Positions 7,870-16,309 of a stretch of 64,000 nucleotides of DNA are shown here, one piece after another (the first letter of the stretch is position 1; every line of letters starts with the position of its first letter). This DNA is from Cloacibacterium caeni (GTDB taxonomy: Bacteria > Bacteroidota > Bacteroidia > Flavobacteriales > Weeksellaceae). Both the position numbers and the translations under genes were made by a program. The stretch spans positions 868,001 through 932,000 of the forward strand of contig NZ_OU015319.1 of assembly GCF_907163125.1 (NCBI RefSeq), given 5' to 3'. The notes beneath the pieces were generated by a model. The model was not told the origin of the DNA, did not search any database, and was given only the letters and a program-made list of their open reading frames with translations.

Positions 7870-9654
7870 TTAAGAATGTGTTTTAATATTTTCCTTCATC
7901 ATTTTAATGAAGAAAGAAGGTTTAATCTCAAATTTTCTTTGGAAGTTGTCAGAGAAGTTTACCGCATTCGTAAAGCCTGCTAGAGATGCTAGATTTTTGA
8001 TATCATAGTTTAAATAGGTAGCATCATTTTTGAGTAATTCGATAATATAGTCGATTCTTAGATCATTAATATAATAGTTAAAATTCTTTCCTTTGTACAC
8101 ATTAATGATTTTAGAAAGATAAGGTATATTGGTGTTAAATTCTTCACTTAAAAGTCTCAATGACATTTGATTATCAGTAAATCTAAGTTCTTCTTCAAAT
8201 TTATCTAGCTGTTGCAAAATATTTTGAACTAAAATAGGATTGAGACCAGGTATTTTGTTATAGAATTCTAGTTCAGAAGAATTTTTTGGAGCGGTAATTT
8301 TTATTTTGTCGTTTATTTTAAGAGTTTTTAGGTCTTGAGTCTCTTTTTTTAATTCTACTTCTGCAATTGTCTCTATTTTTTCTGAAATAGGTTTCTGTGA
8401 GATAATTTCTTCAAATTTTTCTTTATATTTTTTTTGTAAAGAATTATAGCGATTCCAATAGAATAATGATGCAAGAATGGTTATTAATAATATTAAACTA
8501 ATTATAGTTCTTTGATTTTTTAGAGAACTTTCAATTTTGTTCTTTTCATTTATGAGTTTATGAGTATCATATTCTTTGTTAATTTTAGAGAATAAGTACT
8601 TATAATTTTTCTCATAATTTTTATCAAGAGACATTAAAGTATTAATATATTTTAATTGCTTATCTCTATTACCAATAGAGTCATTATACTTTATTAATAG
8701 TTCATATGCTGGTCTAAATTCAGGATTTAATTTTTTTGATTTGTCATATTCTTTATCTATTTCCTCAAAATATTTAACTGCTACATCTCTTTTCCCAAGT
8801 TTCCAATTGGAAAGGCCAATGTAAAAAATATCAGTAATGTGCGGCCATTGATCATTATATAATCTAATAGCATCAGAAAGTTTTTTTATAGCTGACTTAT
8901 AATTTTTTAAAAAATAATCATCTACGCCATCACAAGAAATAAAATATGGTTTATATATATTTAAGTCTTTATTATCAATGTAGCTGTAAGCTTCATTTAG
9001 AAATGGTTTATTTTGAGAGTGTTTTCCTATTTTAGTATTAGTATCTAAAATGCTCATAAGGCTATAGAGATAATATTTTTCATTATCCTCACCTAAAGAT
9101 GATTTATTTACATTTTCTCTGAAATATGAAATACATTGTAATAATTCTTCATTTGCATCTTCATATAATCCAAGATAAATTTTGTTTTGAGCAATAAAAT
9201 ATTTTGTCTTATTAGTGATATATGGATTTTTTAAATCTAATGAATATTTATTAGCTGTAAGTATATTATCTAATGCGAGCTTATACAAAGAAGCATCCAT
9301 TAAAACAACTCCTTTATTCAAATAAGCATCTGTTATTAGATTTTTATTATTAGAAATTTTACTGGTAATTAAAGCGCTATCTGTGTATTGAAAATTCTGA
9401 GGACTGCTAAAAATTTTACTGGCATAACGATATGCATAAAATAATGCTTCATTATTTTTATCTTTTTTTGATTTTTTTATGTAAAATTTGACAAGCTTAA
9501 TCCCTTCATTATGGTTTATATCATATAAACTATCAATTTTTTTCTCAATTTTTACATAATTTAAATACTCAATATTATTATTTTGAGAGAAAAAAATATT
9601 TGAAATAAGTAGAATCAAAAAAAACAATATTTTTATGCTAAAGTGCTGATTCAT
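7870..9654 (-). CDS. Membrane-anchored TPR regulator with AraC-type HTH (paralog 2)
   Basis: 594 aa with the same architecture as its neighbour: N-terminal hydrophobic segment ending near FFSQ, a long helical TPR-like periplasmic part, one TM helix at about 382-400 and a C-terminal AraC-type double HTH (LSEEFNTNIPYLSKIIN, FSDNFQRKFEIKPSFF). The linker after the membrane is about 20 residues longer than in paralog 1. Both proteins end in nearly the same sequence, KMMKENIKT, so a tandem duplication is likely. Divergently placed upstream are two secreted micro-protein genes that are good candidates for regulated targets or ligands. Confidence 0.8.
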   Translation of the reverse strand: MNQHFSIKILFFLILLISNIFFSQNNNIEYLNYVKIEKKIDSLYDINHNEGIKLVKFYIKKSKKDKNNEALFYAYRYASKIFSSPQNFQYTDSALITSKISNNKNLITDAYLNKGVVLMDASLYKLALDNILTANKYSLDLKNPYITNKTKYFIAQNKIYLGLYEDANEELLQCISYFRENVNKSSLGEDNEKYYLYSLMSILDTNTKIGKHSQNKPFLNEAYSYIDNKDLNIYKPYFISCDGVDDYFLKNYKSAIKKLSDAIRLYNDQWPHITDIFYIGLSNWKLGKRDVAVKYFEEIDKEYDKSKKLNPEFRPAYELLIKYNDSIGNRDKQLKYINTLMSLDKNYEKNYKYLFSKINKEYDTHKLINEKNKIESSLKNQRTIISLILLITILASLFYWNRYNSLQKKYKEKFEEIISQKPISEKIETIAEVELKKETQDLKTLKINDKIKITAPKNSSELEFYNKIPGLNPILVQNILQQLDKFEEELRFTDNQMSLRLLSEEFNTNIPYLSKIINVYKGKNFNYYINDLRIDYIIELLKNDATYLNYDIKNLASLAGFTNAVNFSDNFQRKFEIKPSFFIKMMKENIKTHS

Positions 9655-9792
9655 TTTGATTAATAACAGAATTCTTTATTTATTTTAATTTAATAATAAA
9701 TTATTTTTACAATAATACTGTTATTTTTTCTAAAACAAAACAGTTTTTTTATAAAACAACACTTATATTTTATGAAATGACAGTTGAAAAAT

Positions 9793-9824
9793 TTGTTTGT
9801 AGCTGTTGTTTCATGATACATTTG
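9793..9824 (+). promoter_or_regulatory. Promoter of the first micro-protein gene
   Basis: TACATTTG at 9817-9824 matches the -7 element, and TTG at 9793-9795 or 9797-9799 gives a spacer of 21 or 17 nt. Transcription would begin only about 8 nt before the ATG at 9839, leaving a very short leader. Confidence 0.6.
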
Positions 9825-9838
9825 TAAAAAAATTAGTT

Positions 9839-10084
9839 ATGAAAAAAATTATTCTTTTATCCGTTAGTGCGTTAAGTGTTTTATTTGTATCATGTAGACA
9901 AAATGAAGATATTCTAAGTAATGAAGATATTCAAACTCTTAATATAATACAAAAGAATAGAGATTTAAGAGAATTAAATAATAAAAATAAAAAAGATACT
10001 ATTTCAATAAAAACTCAAGTTTTAAGAACTGATTCTCTTTCAACTGTTTTATCATTTGATGAAATTGTAAAGCCACCAAGATAA
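9839..10084 (+). CDS. Secreted lipoprotein-like micro-protein (related to the one at 10426)
   Basis: 81 aa: signal peptide with a lipobox-like VLFVSC (Cys about residue 19), then a short hydrophilic region containing SNEDIQTLNIIQKNRDLRE and a C-terminus ending in VKPPR. The central segment resembles KNDIEILEIIQNKRKLR of the second micro-protein, so the two are homologous. I do not recognise a family. The start is ATG 9839; the frame is open to 9806, but that region holds the promoter. It is divergent from the TPR-AraC regulators and followed by two copies of a conserved hairpin element. Confidence 0.6.
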   Translation: MKKIILLSVSALSVLFVSCRQNEDILSNEDIQTLNIIQKNRDLRELNNKNKKDTISIKTQVLRTDSLSTVLSFDEIVKPPR

Positions 10085-10093
10085 TTTATATAA

Positions 10094-10183
10094 ATCTAAT
10101 AAAAAAAGTAAAATAAAATTTTTTTTCATCGTTTGTGTTTTCTCTTTTCGCTGTTTGTTCTCAGAACAGCGAAAGAGATTTTT
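10094..10183 (+). repeat. Hairpin repeat element, copy A
   Basis: First of three near-identical elements: an A/T tract, an invariant segment TTTCATCGTTTGTGTTTTC, then a 14-bp stem with one bulged T (left 10141-10155, right 10165-10178) and a short T-run. The position after the micro-protein gene suggests a 3'-UTR structure or terminator. Relative to copies B and C it has three substitutions, all of which keep the stem paired. Confidence 0.75.
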
Positions 10184-10227
10184 GAAGATTTTTTTATTTA
10201 AATTTTTTGAAAGATTTAAAAATAATA

Positions 10228-10313
10228 TTAATAAAAAGTAAAATAAAATTTTTTTTCATCGTTTGTGTTTTCTCCTTTCGCTGTTTGTTCTCAGAGCAGC
10301 GAAGGAGATTTTT
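10228..10313 (+). repeat. Hairpin repeat element, copy B
   Basis: Same element as copy A, only about 45 bp further on and with no gene between. The stem carries C at 10275 and G at 10304 where copy A has T and A, a compensatory pair change. The missing gene between A and B may mean that a micro-protein gene was lost here or that only the element was duplicated. Confidence 0.75.
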
Positions 10314-10425
10314 AAATGAAAATTTTAAAATACAAATTAAAGAAATATCTAAGATGTACTTTGTTATATTCATAACCATATTTTAATCTTAGAAATTTAA
10401 AATATTAATTTAAAAATTTACTGTT

Positions 10426-10647
10426 ATGAAAAAATTTACACCAATATTGTTAGCATTGGCTTCAATCGCAGTATTATCATTTAAACAATCAAATAGTTCA
10501 GGGAAATCTGATGATGTTTTGAGTAAAAATGACATTGAGATTTTAGAAATTATACAAAATAAAAGAAAATTAAGAAATAGTAATGAAAATAAGACTACTG
10601 TAGTTTTACATAATGAAGAAGAAGCATTAATATTTCTTAATAAGTAA
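10426..10647 (+). CDS. Secreted micro-protein (paralog of the one at 9839)
   Basis: 73 aa with a Sec-type N-terminus (MKKFTPILLALASIAVLSF) but no lipobox cysteine. The mature part holds the shared segment KNDIEILEIIQNKRKLR and ends in FLNK. Function unknown. Upstream, TACTTTG at 10357-10363 is one base short of a -7 consensus. Copy C of the hairpin element follows 15 bp after the stop. It could be a signalling peptide precursor, a small envelope protein or a target of the adjacent regulators; nothing here decides. Confidence 0.55.
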   Translation: MKKFTPILLALASIAVLSFKQSNSSGKSDDVLSKNDIEILEIIQNKRKLRNSNENKTTVVLHNEEEALIFLNK

Positions 10648-10661
10648 TATTCAGCTAAAAT

Positions 10662-10751
10662 ATATCTAATAAAAGTAAAATAAAATTTTTTTTCATCGTT
10701 TGTGTTTTCTCCTTTCGCTGTTTGTTCTCAGAGCAGCGAAGGAGATTTTTT
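10662..10751 (+). repeat. Hairpin repeat element, copy C
   Basis: Third copy, identical to B in the stem and shared flanks, placed directly after the second micro-protein gene. The remaining 170 bp to the next start hold a -7 box TATCTTTG at 10894-10901 for the E1 gene and otherwise nothing I recognise. Confidence 0.75.
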
Positions 10752-10921
10752 AAAGACATCATCACAATTATTCATACATTCATATTAATTAAGTTGAGCT
10801 TAACACAGTATTTCACTAGAAATATTGTGTTTTGTTTTGTAATTGAAAAATAATCAAAAAAATCAATTTATTTTATCAATTCCATAATTTTATTATCTTT
10901 GTAAAAATCCTTATCCAAGAT

Positions 10922-13351
10922 ATGCAAACTACTTATATCGAAACACAAACAGTTTCTTTTCAAGATTTTAAGAATCAAATATTAGCAGACTATAAACTAG
11001 GTAGAATTTCTCGCGAAATGTCTTACATGGCAAGAAGAGAGGTTTTAACAGGTAAAGCTAAGTTCGGGATTGTAGGTGATGGTAAAGAATTACCACAATT
11101 AGCCATGGCAAAAGTTTTTAGAAATGGAGATTTTAGAAGTGGTTATTATAGAGACCAAACCTTCGCATTAGCAGTTGGGGCTTTATCGGTAGAGAGTTTC
11201 TTTGCACAATTGTATGCAGATACTTCTGTAGAAAGAGAACCTGCTTCTGCTGGTAGACAAATGAATGGTCACTTTGCAACGCGCAGTTTAAATGAAGATG
11301 GAACTTGGAAAGATTTAACTCAAATTAAAAATATATCATCAGATATTTCGCCAACTGCAGGACAAATGCCTAGACTACTAGGTTTGGCTCAAGCTTCTAA
11401 GGTTTACAAATCAGTAAAATTTCACGGTTCAGAAAAATTCAGCAATAATGGAAACGAGGTTGCTTTCGGAACCATCGGTGATGCGTCTTCTGCAGAAGGC
11501 CATTTCTGGGAAACTTTGAACGCAGCTTGTGCTTTACAAGTTCCAATGATTTTATCCATTTGGGATGATGGTTACGGAATTTCTGTTCCTACTCATGACC
11601 AAAGAGCAAAAGAAGACATGGCAGAAATGCTTTCTGGTTTTCAAAGAAAAGAAGGAAAAACAGAAGGTTGCGAAATTATTCAAGTAAAAGCTTGGGATTA
11701 TCCTGCACTTCTAGACGCTTATGCTAGAGCCGAACATTTTGCAAGAACAGAATCTATTCCTGTGGTAATTCACGTGACAGAAGTAACTCAACCACAAGGT
11801 CACTCTACATCTGGTTCTCACGAAAGATATAAATCTGAAGAAAGACTAAAATGGGAAGCAGATTTCGACGGCTTAGAAAAATTTAAAGAATGGATTCTTA
11901 ATTATTCTATTGAAATAGAAGGAAAAGAAGAAATTTTAGCTACAGTAGAAGAACTTGAAAATATAGAAAAAGAAGCTAAAAAAATAGCAAAAGACGGTCA
12001 GAAAAAAGCTTGGGAAAATTATAGAAATTCTATAGAAGTTCTTAAAAATGAAGTACTTCCGTTAGTAGAGAATCTAAAATCTCAGAATAGCGAAGTAGAA
12101 GCAGAACTGCAAAAATTTGGTTCTTTGATTTCTTATGCTAAAAAGGATGTATTCAGTTTGATGAGAAAAACTTTGCTTTTGACTAGAACTCATCAATCTA
12201 CTGAAAGACAATGGCTTGCTTCTAAATTTGAACAACTTTTAGCGCAAGAAAAAGATAATTATTCTTCACACTTGTATTCAGAGTCTGAATGGAAATCAAC
12301 CAATGTAAAAGAAGTAAAACCGATTTACTCAGAAAATTCTGAAATGGTAGATGGAAGAGTAGTGGTAAGAAATAATTTTGATAAAATCTTTGAAAAATAT
12401 CCTGAAACTTTGGTTTTCGGTGAAGATGCAGGGAATATTGGTGATGTAAACCAAGGTTTAGAGGGACTTCAGGAGAAATACGGAAAAGTAAGAGTAGCTG
12501 ATACTGGTATTAGAGAAGCTACTATTCTTGGTCAAGGAATTGGTATGGCGATGCGTGGACTTCGTCCGATTGCAGAAATTCAGTATTTAGACTATATTTT
12601 GTATTGTTTACAAGGAATTAGTGATGATTTGGCCACACTTCATTACAGAACAAAAGGTGGGCAAAAAGCTCCAGTTATCATCAGAACTCGTGGTCATAGA
12701 TTAGAAGGAATTTGGCATTCTGGTTCACCAATGGCTGGAATTATTAACCTAGTAAAAGGGGTGAATGTTTTGGTTCCTAGGAATTTAACTAAAGCAGCAG
12801 GTTTTTATAACACGATGCTTCAGAGTGATGAACCAGCAATTATTGTAGAAACGCTCAATGGTTATAGATTAAAAGAAAAACAACCAGATAATTTAGGTGA
12901 GTTCACTGTTCCAGTTGGTAAAATAGAAGTAACTAAAGAAGGAAAAGATGTTACTCTAGTAACGTATGGTTCTACTTGGAGATTGGTAATGGAAGCTGCC
13001 GAAGAATTAGAAAAATTAGGAATTTCTGCGGAAGTAATTGATATTCAGTCTCTAATTCCATTTGATATTTCACATGAAATTGCTGAAAGCGTGAAGAAAA
13101 CCAATCGTTTAGTAATTATAGACGAAGACGTAGAAGGCGGAACTTCTGCATTTATTCTTCAGCAAATTGTAGAAAAACAAAAAGCATTCAGATATTTGGA
13201 TTCAGCTCCGTTAACGATTGCAGCAAATGATCACAGACCAGCTTATGCAAGTGATGGAGATTATTTCTCAAAACCATCTGTAGATGATATGGTTGAGAAA
13301 ATATATGCAGTTTTTCATGAAGCGAACCCTTCTCAATTTCCAAAAATTTAA
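10922..13351 (+). CDS. Fused alpha/beta E1 of a branched-chain-type 2-oxo acid dehydrogenase
   Basis: 809 aa joining the two E1 subunits that are separate in many bacteria. The N-terminal half (about 1-400) is the thiamine-diphosphate alpha part, with GDASSAEGHFWETLN and WDDGYGISVP around the cofactor site; the C-terminal half (about 470-809) is the beta part, with VFGEDAG, RTRGHRLEGIWHSGSP and the swivel domain. It catalyses oxidative decarboxylation of 2-oxo acids and acylation of lipoyl-E2. Branched-chain specificity is inferred from family resemblance. E3 follows at 13714; the likely E2 is at 59582. Confidence 0.88.
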   Translation: MQTTYIETQTVSFQDFKNQILADYKLGRISREMSYMARREVLTGKAKFGIVGDGKELPQLAMAKVFRNGDFRSGYYRDQTFALAVGALSVESFFAQLYADTSVEREPASAGRQMNGHFATRSLNEDGTWKDLTQIKNISSDISPTAGQMPRLLGLAQASKVYKSVKFHGSEKFSNNGNEVAFGTIGDASSAEGHFWETLNAACALQVPMILSIWDDGYGISVPTHDQRAKEDMAEMLSGFQRKEGKTEGCEIIQVKAWDYPALLDAYARAEHFARTESIPVVIHVTEVTQPQGHSTSGSHERYKSEERLKWEADFDGLEKFKEWILNYSIEIEGKEEILATVEELENIEKEAKKIAKDGQKKAWENYRNSIEVLKNEVLPLVENLKSQNSEVEAELQKFGSLISYAKKDVFSLMRKTLLLTRTHQSTERQWLASKFEQLLAQEKDNYSSHLYSESEWKSTNVKEVKPIYSENSEMVDGRVVVRNNFDKIFEKYPETLVFGEDAGNIGDVNQGLEGLQEKYGKVRVADTGIREATILGQGIGMAMRGLRPIAEIQYLDYILYCLQGISDDLATLHYRTKGGQKAPVIIRTRGHRLEGIWHSGSPMAGIINLVKGVNVLVPRNLTKAAGFYNTMLQSDEPAIIVETLNGYRLKEKQPDNLGEFTVPVGKIEVTKEGKDVTLVTYGSTWRLVMEAAEELEKLGISAEVIDIQSLIPFDISHEIAESVKKTNRLVIIDEDVEGGTSAFILQQIVEKQKAFRYLDSAPLTIAANDHRPAYASDGDYFSKPSVDDMVEKIYAVFHEANPSQFPKI

Positions 13352-13354
13352 AAA

Positions 13355-13591
13355 ATGAAAATATTATTTGTAATTATAGCAGCTTTTACGCTTTCGAGTT
13401 GTGCTGTTGCAAAAATCCAAGATTGCCCAGAAGAAAAAATCATCAATAAAATGCCAAAAGTGATTGATGGAAACTCACAAACGCCTAATGAATATTATAT
13501 TTACAAAGGAGAAAGAAGAGAAATCAAGGAATTTGATGCCGCTTGGATAGAGAAAAACTGCCCTAATATAAAAGTACAAGAAGTTTATTAA
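13355..13591 (+). CDS. Small lipoprotein of unknown function
   Basis: 78 aa with a clear lipobox (LSSC, Cys at about residue 16). The rest, about 60 residues with two further cysteines, shows no known domain. It starts 3 nt after the E1 stop codon, so it is almost certainly cotranscribed with E1; the terminator that follows separates it from lpdA. No link to the dehydrogenase is evident. Confidence 0.7.
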   Translation: MKILFVIIAAFTLSSCAVAKIQDCPEEKIINKMPKVIDGNSQTPNEYYIYKGERREIKEFDAAWIEKNCPNIKVQEVY

Positions 13592-13603
13592 GTTAAATAA
13601 AGA

Positions 13604-13631
13604 AACAACTCAAATTAGGAGTTGTTTTTTT
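13604..13631 (+). terminator. Rho-independent terminator
   Basis: AACAACTC / GAGTTGTT stem with a 7-nt loop, followed by a T-run, 12 nt after the small lipoprotein gene. Confidence 0.8.
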
Positions 13632-13713
13632 GTTTCAAAAAATCATATTTATATCATAGTAAAACCCGAATTTTCTGAAAAATTCCGTAAATTCGCAAAA
13701 ATTTAATCTCGAA

Positions 13714-15102
13714 ATGAATTACGATATTATTGTTATAGGTTCTGGACCTGGTGGTTACGTAACCGCAATTAGAGCATCACAATTAGGCTTTAAAACGGCT
13801 ATCATAGAAAAAGAAAATCTAGGTGGTATTTGTTTAAACTGGGGGTGTATTCCTACCAAAGCATTACTGAAGTCTGCTCAAGTTTTTAACTATATAAAAC
13901 ACGCCGAAGATTACGGTCTTAATAAAGTAGAGGGAAGTTTTGATTTTCCTAATGTAATTGCTAGAAGTAGAGGAGTTGCTACTAAAATGAGTGGTGGAAT
14001 TTCTTTCTTGATGAAGAAAAATAAAATTGACGTTATCATGGGAACTGCCAAAGTTCAAAAAGGCAAAAAAGTTTCGGTAACAGATAAAGAAGGAAAAGTT
14101 TCTGAATATTCAGCAAATCATATTATCATTGCAACTGGAGCTCGTTCTAGAGAATTACCAAATCTTCCACAAGATGGAGTAAAAGTAATTGGTTACAGAC
14201 AAGCTTTGTCAATGCCTACTCAACCGAAATCTATGATTGTAGTAGGTTCTGGAGCAATCGGAGTAGAGTTTGCAGATTTTTATAATACAATGGGAACTAA
14301 AGTGACGATTGTAGAATTCATGCCAAATATCGTTCCTGTAGAAGACGAAGAAATTTCTAAACACTTAGAAAAATCTCTTAAAAAATCTGGAATTGATATC
14401 ATGACCAATGCATCTGTAGAATCTGTAGATACTTCTGGAAATGGTGTTAAAGCTAATGTAAAAACCAAAGATGGAAACATCACATTAGAAGCAGATATTC
14501 TACTTTCGGCAGTGGGTATTGCTGCAAATATTGAAAACATTGGACTTGAAGAAGTAGGAATTGCTACAGACAAAGGTAGAGTTTTGGTAAATGAATGGTA
14601 CCAAACTTCTGTTCCTGGTTATTATGCAATTGGTGATATAATTCCTACCCAAGCTTTGGCTCACGTAGCTTCAGCAGAAGGAATTACTTGTGTAGAGAAA
14701 ATCAAAGGAATGCACGTAGAAACAATTGACTACGGAAATATTCCTGGTTGTACTTACTGTCATCCAGAAATTGCATCTGTTGGTTTAACTGAAAAGCAAG
14801 CTAAAGAAAAAGGATACGAAATTAAAGTTGGTAAATTCCCACTTTCAGCATCTGGTAAAGCTACCGCAAATGGTAATACAGATGGTTTCATCAAAGTAAT
14901 TTTTGATGCAAAATACGGAGAGTGGTTAGGTTGCCACATGATTGGAGATGGTGTTACAGATATGGTTGCAGAAGCGGTGGTTGCTAGAAAATTAGAAACT
15001 ACTGGTCACGAAATCATCAAATCTATTCACCCGCATCCAACTGTTTCTGAAGCAATTATGGAAGCTGTAGCGGCTGCTTACGGAGAAGTGATTCACATTT
15101 AA
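13714..15102 (+). CDS. lpdA: Dihydrolipoyl dehydrogenase (E3)
   Basis: Reoxidises dihydrolipoyl groups of 2-oxo acid dehydrogenase complexes with NAD+. FAD-binding GSGPGGY at residues 8-14, the redox-active disulfide in GGICLNWGCIPTKALL, the NAD-binding GSGAIGVEF, and the C-terminal His-Glu dyad in HPHPTVSE are all present; 462 aa is the normal length. A -7-like TAAATTCG (13689-13696) lies upstream, so the gene has its own promoter after the E1 terminator. Confidence 0.95.
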   Translation: MNYDIIVIGSGPGGYVTAIRASQLGFKTAIIEKENLGGICLNWGCIPTKALLKSAQVFNYIKHAEDYGLNKVEGSFDFPNVIARSRGVATKMSGGISFLMKKNKIDVIMGTAKVQKGKKVSVTDKEGKVSEYSANHIIIATGARSRELPNLPQDGVKVIGYRQALSMPTQPKSMIVVGSGAIGVEFADFYNTMGTKVTIVEFMPNIVPVEDEEISKHLEKSLKKSGIDIMTNASVESVDTSGNGVKANVKTKDGNITLEADILLSAVGIAANIENIGLEEVGIATDKGRVLVNEWYQTSVPGYYAIGDIIPTQALAHVASAEGITCVEKIKGMHVETIDYGNIPGCTYCHPEIASVGLTEKQAKEKGYEIKVGKFPLSASGKATANGNTDGFIKVIFDAKYGEWLGCHMIGDGVTDMVAEAVVARKLETTGHEIIKSIHPHPTVSEAIMEAVAAAYGEVIHI

Positions 15103-15124
15103 TATTTATGTAATAAATACAAAA

Positions 15125-15153
15125 AAAACCACAGTTTTTGCTGTGGTTTTTTT
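15125..15153 (+). terminator. Rho-independent terminator of lpdA
   Basis: AAAACCACAG / CTGTGGTTTT stem, 6-nt loop and T-run, 23 nt after the stop codon. Confidence 0.88.
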
Positions 15154-15181
15154 AATTTTAACAAATGAAACTAATAATAAT

Positions 15182-15949
15182 ATGAAGAAAGAAATTGGTT
15201 TGGTACTTTCTGGTGGTGGAACTAAGGGAATTGCAGAAGCTGGTGCACTGAAATTTTTAGAAGAAAAAAATATTTTTCCAGAAGTCATTGCAGGAACGAG
15301 TGCTGGTGCAATTGTTGGCGGATTGTATTCTTTTGGAAAGTCTCCAGATGAGATTTTAGATTTTTTTAAATCGGTTTATTTTTTCAATTGGAAACATTTT
15401 ACCTTGACTAAACCGGGATTTATCAATTCTGAAGTTTTTAGATTATACTTGAAACCAATTATTGGAGAAATTAAAATTAAAGATTTAAAATTAGAATTGC
15501 TGATTACAGCGACTGATTTGGTTCAAGGCGTTACGCACGTTTTTGATGGAGACACTTATTTGTTAGATGCTATTATAGCTTCGTGTTCGGTTCCTGGTTT
15601 GACAAGCCCTTTCCAAAAAGATGGAATGTTATTAAGCGATGGCGGAATTTTGAATAATTTTCCTTCAAATCTCATCAGAGAGAAATGTGAAAAACTAATT
15701 GGAGTAAATGTTTCGCCATTGCAAGATATTGAAGGCAAACAGCTCAATAGTATCAAAGCAGTTTCTACCAGAGCTTATGAATTGCTGAGCCACAGTGTAG
15801 AAAACTATAAATTCAAAGATTGTGATTGGTTTATCTCTCCCAAAGAATTATCTAATTATGGAATGTTCGAGAGCAATAAAGCCAGAATGAACGAAATCTT
15901 TAAATTGGGTTGCGACGAAGCCGTAAAAACTTTCCCCGAAAATTTTTAA
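15182..15949 (+). CDS. Patatin-like phospholipase
   Basis: 255 aa from ATG 15182. Predicted lipid acyl hydrolase with a Ser-Asp dyad: the oxyanion loop SGGGTKG (residues about 9-15), nucleophile elbow GTSAG (about 39-43) and the aspartate of SDGG (about 155) are intact. No signal peptide, so it is of the RssA-like cytoplasmic type. The open frame reaches back to 15143, but that part lies in the terminator of lpdA. It converges with the diacylglycerol kinase gene with only 6 bp between. Confidence 0.87.
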   Translation: MKKEIGLVLSGGGTKGIAEAGALKFLEEKNIFPEVIAGTSAGAIVGGLYSFGKSPDEILDFFKSVYFFNWKHFTLTKPGFINSEVFRLYLKPIIGEIKIKDLKLELLITATDLVQGVTHVFDGDTYLLDAIIASCSVPGLTSPFQKDGMLLSDGGILNNFPSNLIREKCEKLIGVNVSPLQDIEGKQLNSIKAVSTRAYELLSHSVENYKFKDCDWFISPKELSNYGMFESNKARMNEIFKLGCDEAVKTFPENF

Positions 15950-15955
15950 AATTTT

Positions 15956-16309
15956 CTAAAAAACATATTTTGAATAGACTAAAACTCCTGTAATTAAGGA
16001 AAGTAGAGTAGCTGTTACTACACTTGCTGCTGCTAAATCTTTGATTAAGCCTATTTTTTTATTGAAATTTGGTTCTATGAAATCACAAATTTTTTCAATG
16101 GCTGTATTGATGATTTCTGCAATGAGAACCAAAAAACAAACGATAAAAATTAAAACAGCGTCTGTAGAATTTAATTCGAAATAAACTATTAAAAATAAAT
16201 TAATAACAAGAGCTAATACTTCTAACTGAAAGTTTCTTTCGGTTTTTAGCATCCAAAAAAGTCCTTTGAAAGCATAATAAACACTTTTGTGAAATGGAGG
16301 TCTTTTCAT
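15956..16309 (-). CDS. Diacylglycerol / undecaprenol kinase family membrane protein
   Basis: 117 aa, three predicted membrane helices, with the family motif EIINTAIEKICDFIEP and the acidic-lysine segment LIKDLAAASV. It phosphorylates diacylglycerol or undecaprenol for lipid and cell-wall recycling; the substrate cannot be chosen here. ATG 16309 overlaps the upstream stop codon as TAATG, so it is translationally coupled to the M28 peptidase gene; a TTG six bases earlier is less likely. Confidence 0.85.
   Translation of the reverse strand: MKRPPFHKSVYYAFKGLFWMLKTERNFQLEVLALVINLFLIVYFELNSTDAVLIFIVCFLVLIAEIINTAIEKICDFIEPNFNKKIGLIKDLAAASVVTATLLSLITGVLVYSKYVF

Noticed and set aside
7836-7886. 16-codon plus-strand frame overlapping the end of paralog 2
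   Set aside because: Starts inside the terminator stem and runs past the T-run; unlikely to be transcribed.
10194-10379. 61-codon minus-strand frame
   Set aside because: It is the complement of hairpin element copy B and AT-rich flank, with no independent coding signal.
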